A stretch of 11,175 nucleotides of DNA from an uncultured Verrucomicrobiota bacterium (GTDB taxonomy: Bacteria > Verrucomicrobiota > Verrucomicrobiia > Opitutales > Opitutaceae), in the NCBI GenBank assembly GCA_903919625.1, contig CAIXIZ010000130.1, forward strand, positions 1 through 11,175, read 5' to 3'. This document shows, piece by piece, positions 6,068 to 11,175 of the stretch. The notes beneath the pieces were generated by a model, which saw only the letters and a program-made list of their open reading frames with translations, did not search any database and was not told the origin of the DNA. The position numbers and the translations under genes are program-made. How positions within the stretch are numbered: position 1 is the stretch's first letter; each line of letters starts with the position of its first letter.

Positions 6068-6918
6068 GGCGCGGGGCGAAATCCGTCGCGCCAGGCCTTG
6101 CCGCGCTCGAGACGGGCCCGGACCTCGGTCCAGTCGCGGTTGGCGAGCGCCGCATGGAGGCCGTCCAGCTCGTGCTGATAGGCGCGCAGGGCGCGGAGCA
6201 CCTCGTCGCGGTTTTGCCGGAAAATTTCGACCCACATCGCGGCGTCGCTGGCCGCGATGCGCGTGGTGTCGCGCAGCCCGCCGCCCGCAAGGTTGCGCCA
6301 GCCCGGATCGCGCCCGGCGAGCAGGGTGGCCAGGGTGGTGGCCAACGCCTGCGGCAGGTGGCTGATATGGGCGACAGTCTCGTCGTGCGCCTCGGGCGTG
6401 AGCGTGACCACCTCGCTCCCGAGGTCGCGCCAGAAGGCGGCGACCGTGTCGATGGCGCGGTCCTCGGTGCCGGCCAGCGGGGTGACAAAGCACACCCGGC
6501 CCGCAAACAGATCGGCCCGGGAATTTTCCCAGCCGCTTTTTTCCCCGCCGGCCATGGGATGGGCGCCGACGAAGTGCACGGCCGGCGGCAGCGCCGCGCG
6601 GCATTCGCGGCAGAGCGCCGATTTCACGCTGCCCACGTCGGTGACCAGGGCGCCGGGCGGGACGTGCGGGGCGATCTGCCGGGCAAGGGCGATGATTTTT
6701 TCCACGGGTGCGGCGAGGACCACCAGGCTGGCGGCGCTGACGGCGGCCTCGGGGGTGGCGGCGACAGCATCGCACCACGGCTGTCCGATCAGCGCGAGGC
6801 GGGTCTCGGGCCGGCGCGCCCAGATCGTCACGTTCCGGGCGACGCCGCGCGCCCGCGCGGCGCGGGCGACGGAACCGCCGAGGAGGCCGGGCGCGAGAAT
6901 GACGAGGTGATCGAGCAC
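6064..6918 (-). CDS. tyrA: Prephenate dehydrogenase (TyrA family)
   Basis: A 284-residue NAD(P)-dependent enzyme of tyrosine synthesis that oxidatively decarboxylates prephenate (or dehydrogenates arogenate). The N-terminal Rossmann region reads LVILAPGLLGGSVARAARARG (from residue 5). The usual first Gly of the dinucleotide motif is Ala9. It is followed by LVVLAAPV (65-72), DVGSVK (94-99), VGAHPMAGGEKSG (117-129), HDETVAHISHLPQ (178-190) and the helical domain motif GLRDTTRIAASDAAMW (214-229). No ACT or chorismate mutase domain is present. The start is taken as GTG 6918 because it places the protein four residues before the first beta strand, as in homologues. GTG 6957 is possible, and no ATG fits. 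It is the first gene of the operon with aroA. It is divergent from the FGE-fold gene across 108 bp, where I see no convincing promoter. Confidence 0.9.
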   Translation of the reverse strand: MLDHLVILAPGLLGGSVARAARARGVARNVTIWARRPETRLALIGQPWCDAVAATPEAAVSAASLVVLAAPVEKIIALARQIAPHVPPGALVTDVGSVKSALCRECRAALPPAVHFVGAHPMAGGEKSGWENSRADLFAGRVCFVTPLAGTEDRAIDTVAAFWRDLGSEVVTLTPEAHDETVAHISHLPQALATTLATLLAGRDPGWRNLAGGGLRDTTRIAASDAAMWVEIFRQNRDEVLRALRAYQHELDGLHAALANRDWTEVRARLERGKAWRDGFRPAP

Positions 6919-7026
6919 GTCCGATGGAAACCTCGCGTGCGGGGGATTGTCCAGCACATCGGCACACCGGCGCGGGAACGCGTTGCCTTTTGCGCGGACC
7001 GCCGTTTGCTGCTCCTCCCTCTTTGC

Positions 7027-8817
7027 ATGCGAGATTATCTCGAGAACATCATCAACCTCCTCTTCCGCCACTGGATCTGGTTTTTTGGCACCCTGGCGCT
7101 CACCGGGCTGGCCATGGGCACCTGGTATCTGGCCCACCAGGGACCCCAAAAGCTGGCCGTGGGCACGGGGCCCACTTTGCGGCTGGATGCGCCGGCGGCG
7201 ATCCAGCTGACCGCGGAGATCGCCGCCTTGGAAAAATATTACCATGACAGCGTGGCGGCCAACCTGATCACGGCCGACGCCCTGGCCTCCCTGGCGCAGG
7301 CCGTGGACAAGCAGCGGAAACTGGTGGAACTGGTGGGCGGCCGCCCGGCTGGTCCTGCAGTGCACCTCAAACAGCTGAAAACCGAACTGGACAACGCGCG
7401 GGCCAGGGATGCCGGGACCAAAATCGTCCGGTTGCGGCGCGAAGGCCAGCTGGCACTGGCGGCGGGACGGTTCGAGGAGGCCGATCCGTCCCTGCATGAG
7501 GCCTGGCGGCTGCAACGTGAGGTGAACGCCAGCGGGGCCGATCCGCAGTTCAAAAGCACCGTGGCGGAGAGCGAACTGAAGCAGGCCGTCGATACGGTCG
7601 AGGCCGGGCCGATCCATCTCGCGTTTGAGACCGAACGGCAGGCGGCGCGGGCGGCGGTGAAAGCGGGGCAACTGGCCGAGGCGGGCCGGGCCTATGCGCG
7701 GGCCCATGGGTTCCAACAGCAGCTGAACTCCGATTACGCGAACACGCCCTACAGCGATCTGGCGGGTATGCTGGAACTGGAGGCGGAGATTGACTCGCTG
7801 AAGGCGCAGGGGCTCCGGCAGGACAGTGAGGCGGCCGAGAAATCGGGCGATGCGGCGCTGGCGGCGGGGCAGATGACCGAGGCCGCGGGCTTTTTCGCCC
7901 AGGCCCGGACCTTGCAACTGGAACTGAACGACAAATATCGGCGCAGCCGGGACGTTTCCGACACCCGCCCCGCCGATCTGGAGATCAAGCGGCAGACCGC
8001 CGCCTCCATTCCGACCTCGGAGAAACTGGATGCGCTCGACGCCGCCATCACCGACCTGTTGCGGCGGCGCCAGCCGGCAGCGGCCGCACAAAAAATCGGG
8101 GAAGCCGACACCACGATGCAAAAACTGGCCGCATTGTTTCCCCTGAGCCGCCGGCTTGACCGTGCGCTGCAGAAAAAATTCGCGGAGCTGGCAACGCACC
8201 GGGCGGCGCTGGTCGAAATTCAGCGGCAGGCCTATGATGGGGTCCGCCCGGTGCCGGGGGCGCCAGGCCGGATGCTGCTGCGGACCGAGGTGACGCAGGC
8301 TTACTATCTGCTGGTGACCGGCCTGACCAATCCCAGCCGCAATGGCGGTCTGGAGCGACCGGTGGACAGCGTGAGCTGGCTTGACGCCCAGGCGTTTTGC
8401 CAGGGGCTGTCCCTGTTGCTGGGGTGCAAAGTTCGCCTGCCGACCGAAGCCGAGTATCGCGCCGCGCTGGGCGGAGACGGGGCGGCGGGCGTCATGTGGA
8501 GCCGGGAGAACAGCCAGGACTCCACCCAGCCGGCCGGCCGGCAGATCCCCAATGGGGCGGGCTTTTACGATCTGCTGGGCAACGTGGCCGAATGGCTCGA
8601 CGCCGAGGTGACGGCGGACCAGGCCATGGTGGCCGGCGGCAGCTATCTCGACCCTGTGATCGCGTTGCGGCAGGTGCCGCTGGAACCACGGGCAAAAAAT
8701 GACCGCGCACGGCATATCGGATTTCGTTTCCTGATTGAACTCCCGGCCGAGCTTCTTCCTCCGCTGCCCACCCAGCCGGCGGCCGCCGCGCCGAATTTCA
8801 AAGGGCCGGCCGGATGA
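7027..8817 (+). CDS. Membrane-anchored repeat protein with C-terminal formylglycine-generating-enzyme (Sumf1) fold
   Basis: A 596-residue protein. A short basic N-terminus precedes a membrane helix at about 15-36 (HWIWFFGTLALTGLAMGTWYL). Residues about 66-400 are helical and contain five units with an exact 67-residue period, anchored at positions 80, 147, 214, 281 and 348. Examples are AAGRFEEA (145-152), KAGQLAEAGRAYARA (212-226) and AAGQMTEAAGFFAQA (279-293). They resemble TPR or coiled-coil hairpins. Residues about 402-572 form a compact FGE/Sumf1 domain: TEVTQAYYLLVTG (420-432), RPVDSVSWLDAQAFC (444-458), VRLPTEAEYRAAL (469-481), NGAGFYDLLGNVAEWL (509-524), VAGGSY (535-540) and HIGFRF (563-568). 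No cysteine lies after GGSY, where true FGE has its catalytic pair, so sulfatase activation is unlikely. A binding or structural role at the membrane is inferred. A Pro/Ala tail ends the protein. The start ATG 7027 is chosen because the membrane helix follows at once. The gene converges on the EVE gene with a 5-bp gap. Confidence 0.82.
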   Translation: MRDYLENIINLLFRHWIWFFGTLALTGLAMGTWYLAHQGPQKLAVGTGPTLRLDAPAAIQLTAEIAALEKYYHDSVAANLITADALASLAQAVDKQRKLVELVGGRPAGPAVHLKQLKTELDNARARDAGTKIVRLRREGQLALAAGRFEEADPSLHEAWRLQREVNASGADPQFKSTVAESELKQAVDTVEAGPIHLAFETERQAARAAVKAGQLAEAGRAYARAHGFQQQLNSDYANTPYSDLAGMLELEAEIDSLKAQGLRQDSEAAEKSGDAALAAGQMTEAAGFFAQARTLQLELNDKYRRSRDVSDTRPADLEIKRQTAASIPTSEKLDALDAAITDLLRRRQPAAAAQKIGEADTTMQKLAALFPLSRRLDRALQKKFAELATHRAALVEIQRQAYDGVRPVPGAPGRMLLRTEVTQAYYLLVTGLTNPSRNGGLERPVDSVSWLDAQAFCQGLSLLLGCKVRLPTEAEYRAALGGDGAAGVMWSRENSQDSTQPAGRQIPNGAGFYDLLGNVAEWLDAEVTADQAMVAGGSYLDPVIALRQVPLEPRAKNDRARHIGFRFLIELPAELLPPLPTQPAAAAPNFKGPAG

Positions 8818-8822
8818 CAGAT

Positions 8823-9239
8823 TCAGGCTCCGCCCAGTTTTAAGATCAGGGCAAACTCCTTGGCCGCCAGCGGCTGGACGGAAAGGCGGCCCTGGCGCAA
8901 CAGCGCGATGCCGGCGAGCGCGGGCTGCGCCCGGATCTGTGTGAGGGTTACCGGGCTTGGCAGCGTCCGGAGCGCGTGCAATTCGACCGCGGACCAGTCC
9001 TCCCCGGCGGGCGCGGTCGGATCGGGAAATGCGGGCCGGATGATGCCGCCCAGCCCGATCACGCTTTTGGCCTCGCCGCTGTGGTAGAACAAAACCTGGT
9101 CGCCGGCGCGCATGCCCCGCAGGTGGTTGCGCGCGGCATAGTTGCGGACGCCGGTCCAGGCGGTATGACCGTCACGAAGCAGATCATCCCAGGCATAGGA
9201 TGCGGGTTCGGACTTAACCAGCCAGTATTGGGTTGTCAT
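8823..9239 (-). CDS. EVE domain protein (PUA-like, YTH-related fold)
   Basis: A 138-residue protein that is almost entirely one EVE domain: YWLVKSEPASYAWDDL (5-20), WTGVRNYAARNHLRGMRAGDQVLFYHSG (28-55), VIGLGGI (60-66), DWSAVELHALRTLPSPVTL (81-99) and LLRQGRLSVQPLAAKEF (113-129). EVE domains are known to form an aromatic pocket for modified bases, and family members include human THYN1. The length is normal for the stand-alone bacterial type. Start: ATG 9239 gives the usual MxxYWLVKSEP beginning. Its role in this organism is unknown, and nothing nearby (no restriction or DNA modification gene) points to a specific partner. It is divergent from the small membrane protein gene at 9266 with only 26 bp between starts. 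Confidence 0.9.
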   Translation of the reverse strand: MTTQYWLVKSEPASYAWDDLLRDGHTAWTGVRNYAARNHLRGMRAGDQVLFYHSGEAKSVIGLGGIIRPAFPDPTAPAGEDWSAVELHALRTLPSPVTLTQIRAQPALAGIALLRQGRLSVQPLAAKEFALILKLGGA

Positions 9240-9265
9240 GGTCACGCGGCGTCGCTGCATTACAG

Positions 9266-9391
9266 ATGATGGAAAACCACGAAGCCAGCCAAGCCGAAAA
9301 GACCGCCGCCCGCCGTACCCAGCGGACAATTTGGATTTGCATGGTGATTTTTATCGCGCTGCCTTTTGCGCTTCTGTTGCTTTTGCGCTAA
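9266..9391 (+). CDS. Small single-helix membrane protein, 41 residues
   Basis: ATG ATG GAA begins a 41-codon frame ending with TAA at 9389-9391. The protein has a polar, charged head (MMENHEASQAEKTAARRTQR) and then one hydrophobic segment of about 20 residues (TIWICMVIFIALPFALLLLL) ending in Arg. This is a clean tail-anchored or single-pass layout. The stop is 12 bp before the ATG of the PIN-TRAM gene, so co-transcription and coupled translation are likely. The start could be 9266 or 9269. No Shine-Dalgarno sequence is visible. I do not recognise a family. The case for a real gene is the well-formed membrane topology and its exact fit in the gap between two genes. Confidence 0.6.
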   Translation: MMENHEASQAEKTAARRTQRTIWICMVIFIALPFALLLLLR

Positions 9392-9403
9392 CCTGCCCCC
9401 GCA

Positions 9404-10420
9404 ATGAACAAAACCCTGCTGCCCATCCGGTTGGTCTTTGTCGTCCTCTGTGCCGCCGCCGGTTGGCTGGTGTGTTATTCGGTGCAGGACTGGGACGGGT
9501 TTCGCCAGCGGGCGATCTTCATCGGGCTTTCCATCGGGGTGCTGGTGGTGCTGGTGGACGTGATGCTGCGCGGTTTTTCGCTGCGGGGGCTGACCGCCAT
9601 CGCCTTCGGCCTGGTGATGGGCATCTTCATCTCCTACCTGATCAGCACCTCGCCGCTCTTTGTGCGGTCGGAAGGGGATGCCCCGCAGATCTTTTACCTG
9701 GTGCAACTGGCACTGTTTCTCATCGTCACCTACCTCTGTACGGTCATTGCGCTGCGCGGCAAGGATGAGTTCAACGTGGTCATCCCCTACGTGCGCTTCG
9801 TGCCACACGAGGTTGAGTCGCCGCTGGTCGTGGTGGACACCAGCGCGCTCATCGACGGTCGCATCGCCCGCGTGTGCCAGACCGGATTCCTGGGGGCGGC
9901 GCTCATCATCCCGCGGTTTGTGCTGCGCGAACTGCAGGCCGTGGCCGATTCGACCGACCCGCTGAAGCAGGCGCGCGGCCGGCGCGGGCTGGAGGTGCTG
10001 GGCGAGCTGCGCAAAATCAAAAACCTCGAACTGCGCATCCATGAAAGCGATGCCAAGCCCGGCGAGGTGGACGCCAAGCTGGTGTTTCTCGCGCAGGCGA
10101 TGCGCGCCAAGCTGCTCACCACCGATTACAATCTGGCCAAGATGGCCGAGTTTCACGGCGTCCCCTGGCTCAATCTCCTCATGCTCGCCCAGTCCCTGCG
10201 GCCCGCGCTGGTGCTCGGCGAGACGCTGGAGGTCGAGCTGCTCAAGCCGGGCAAGGAGGACGACCAGGCGGTGGGCTATCTCGAGGACGGCTCAATGGTC
10301 GTCGTCAACCATGGCCGGCCCAGTCTCGGACACCGGGTGACGGTGGAGATCATCAGCGTGCTGCCCAGCGCCGGCGGCAAGATGGTGTTTGCCCGGCTGC
10401 TGGGCAACGGGGTGGGATAG
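9404..10420 (+). CDS. Membrane PIN-TRAM domain protein, YacL-like predicted ribonuclease
   Basis: A 338-residue protein. Four membrane helices at about 7-25, 36-54, 62-80 and 97-117 are followed by a PIN nuclease domain (about 140-265). The acidic metal-binding residues appear as VVDTSALIDGR (143-153, Asp145), LRELQAVAD (174-182, Glu176), EVDAKLVFLA (221-230, Asp223) and LTTDYNLAKMA (238-248, Asp241). The C-terminal part (about 270-335) is a TRAM-like RNA-binding beta barrel with GETLEVELLKPGKEDDQAVGYLEDG and GHRVTVEIISVL. This is the order found in Bacillus YacL and in the Thermus PIN-TRAM proteins. All PIN acids are present, so nuclease activity is plausible. The substrate is unknown. The gene follows the 41-residue membrane protein gene by 12 bp with no visible ribosome binding site. 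Confidence 0.9.
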   Translation: MNKTLLPIRLVFVVLCAAAGWLVCYSVQDWDGFRQRAIFIGLSIGVLVVLVDVMLRGFSLRGLTAIAFGLVMGIFISYLISTSPLFVRSEGDAPQIFYLVQLALFLIVTYLCTVIALRGKDEFNVVIPYVRFVPHEVESPLVVVDTSALIDGRIARVCQTGFLGAALIIPRFVLRELQAVADSTDPLKQARGRRGLEVLGELRKIKNLELRIHESDAKPGEVDAKLVFLAQAMRAKLLTTDYNLAKMAEFHGVPWLNLLMLAQSLRPALVLGETLEVELLKPGKEDDQAVGYLEDGSMVVVNHGRPSLGHRVTVEIISVLPSAGGKMVFARLLGNGVG

Positions 10421-10489
10421 GGCGGGCCGGCAATTGCTGCAGTTTTGCCTTGGCTCGCGCGGGCGGGGTGCAAGAGTCGCGGCCTCGCG

Positions 10490-11175
10490 ATGAAATCCAG
10501 CCAGTCATTCCTTAAAAATCAGGTATTGCCGGCATTGGCATTTTTCGGGCTCACGCTCGCGTTGACCAAGACCGAGCTGCTACAGTATTTCGAGAACAAA
10601 ACCCTGGATTTTCGCACCCAGGTGAGGGCGATGCTGAGGCCGACGCCGCAGCCGGAGCAGCTCGCGATGATCGGCATCGATGAGAAGAGCATCCGGTCCA
10701 AGGACGAGCGCTTTGGCCGCTGGCCTTGGCCGCGGGCGGTCCACGGGGATTTTCTCGCGCTGGCCGGAGCCGCCGAGGCCCGCGTGGTGGCATGGGACAT
10801 CATGTTCACCGAGCCGACCCGCGACAAAAAAGAGGATGCGGATTTTCTCGACGGCATCAAAACCGAAGGCGGGGCGGAGGTTGTGCTGGGGGCCGTGGGC
10901 GCAACGTTTGAGGATGGTGGCGTTGATCCGGCCGACACCGCCGTCAAGGCAGCCCGGCTTGAGCCGGTGGAAAACATTGTGGGTGATCGCACCAAGATCC
11001 TGAGTTTCCCCGGCGTCCAAGTGCCGGCCGGAGAACTGGGCAAGGCGGCGCATTCTGGTTTTGTGAATGCTTCGCCCGGCCCGGACGGTTTTCGGCGGCA
11101 GATGCCCCTGCTGGTGCGCATTGGCGACAAGGCGTATCCCTCGATCTCATTGCAGAGCTTGCTGCAGTTTTGGAA
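10490..11175 (+). CDS. CHASE2 sensor domain protein, N-terminal part (runs off right edge)
   Basis: The frame is open from ATG 10490 to the edge, giving 228 complete residues and no stop. A membrane helix lies at about 11-25 (QVLPALAFFGLTLAL). It is followed by the CHASE2 extracytoplasmic sensor domain: LAMIGIDEKSI (58-68), FGRWPWPRAVHGDFLALAGAAEARVVAWDIMFTEP (75-109), GFVNASPGPDGFRRQMPLLVRIGDKAYPSISLQSLL (about 190-225). CHASE2 proteins usually continue with two or three further membrane helices and then an adenylate/guanylate cyclase, histidine kinase or phosphatase output domain. The output is outside this window, so the full function cannot be stated. The gene lies 69 bp after the PIN-TRAM gene on the same strand. 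No clear ribosome binding site is present. Confidence 0.88.
   Translation, partial: MKSSQSFLKNQVLPALAFFGLTLALTKTELLQYFENKTLDFRTQVRAMLRPTPQPEQLAMIGIDEKSIRSKDERFGRWPWPRAVHGDFLALAGAAEARVVAWDIMFTEPTRDKKEDADFLDGIKTEGGAEVVLGAVGATFEDGGVDPADTAVKAARLEPVENIVGDRTKILSFPGVQVPAGELGKAAHSGFVNASPGPDGFRRQMPLLVRIGDKAYPSISLQSLLQFW

Noticed and set aside
6154..7026. Long plus-strand open frame running through the tyrA region into the FGE-fold gene
   Set aside because: The upstream part is the antisense of tyrA, and its residues show no domain. The real gene begins at the ATG followed by a membrane helix at 7027.
6919..8715. Long minus-strand open frame upstream of tyrA
   Set aside because: It is antisense to the FGE-fold gene, a common artefact of high-GC codon use, and has no recognisable domain.
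9259..9264. TGTAAT on the minus strand as a -10 box for the EVE gene
   Set aside because: The -35 position (9282-9287) reads TGGCTT, a weak match, and the six bases alone are too little evidence.
10445..10475. TTGCCT followed by GTGCAA at promoter-like spacing before the CHASE2 gene
   Set aside because: The -10 match is poor and the region is GC-rich. A similar TTGCCT at 6983-6988 also lacks a good -10 box, so neither is called.

Overview
The window is high-GC DNA packed with short-spaced genes. It looks like a chromosome of the Verrucomicrobiota, possibly Opitutaceae. That placement is inference from the gene families: a BatD-type aerotolerance protein, a TyrA-AroA-Cmk-PlsC operon, a YacL-like PIN-TRAM protein, a CHASE2 protein and a Sumf1-fold repeat protein. 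Most genes have no visible Shine-Dalgarno sequence, and no marker gene such as rRNA is present. No tRNA, rRNA, CRISPR array, insertion sequence or phage gene was seen.

Left end (1-2666, plus strand): the last codons of an unidentified gene overlap, as TGATG, the start of a large envelope protein. That protein joins a BatD-like region to a TPR plus SH3-like tail resembling BatE, which is consistent with the end of a bat (aerotolerance) operon.

Accessory-looking island (2667-3256): a small HTH protein gene lies between near-identical palindromes built on TGTCAC/GTGACA, two upstream and one overlapping its stop codon. A related minor element (GTACGCC) and a G-rich tract complete the unit. This is the least explained part of the window. 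It could be a self-regulated cassette or a repeat-bounded mobile unit.

Biosynthetic operon (minus strand, 6918 down to 3257): tyrA, aroA and cmk are joined by two ATGA stop/start overlaps, and plsC follows after a short gap. Together they cover prephenate dehydrogenation, EPSP synthesis, CMP phosphorylation and phosphatidic acid formation. The middle of aroA has clearly lower GC than the rest of the operon.

Right half (7027-11175): a membrane-anchored protein has five units of exactly 67 residues followed by a formylglycine-generating-enzyme fold that lacks catalytic cysteines. It converges on an EVE-domain gene. Divergent from the EVE gene, a 41-residue single-helix membrane protein precedes a four-helix PIN-TRAM protein. 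A CHASE2 sensor gene starts after that and runs off the right edge.
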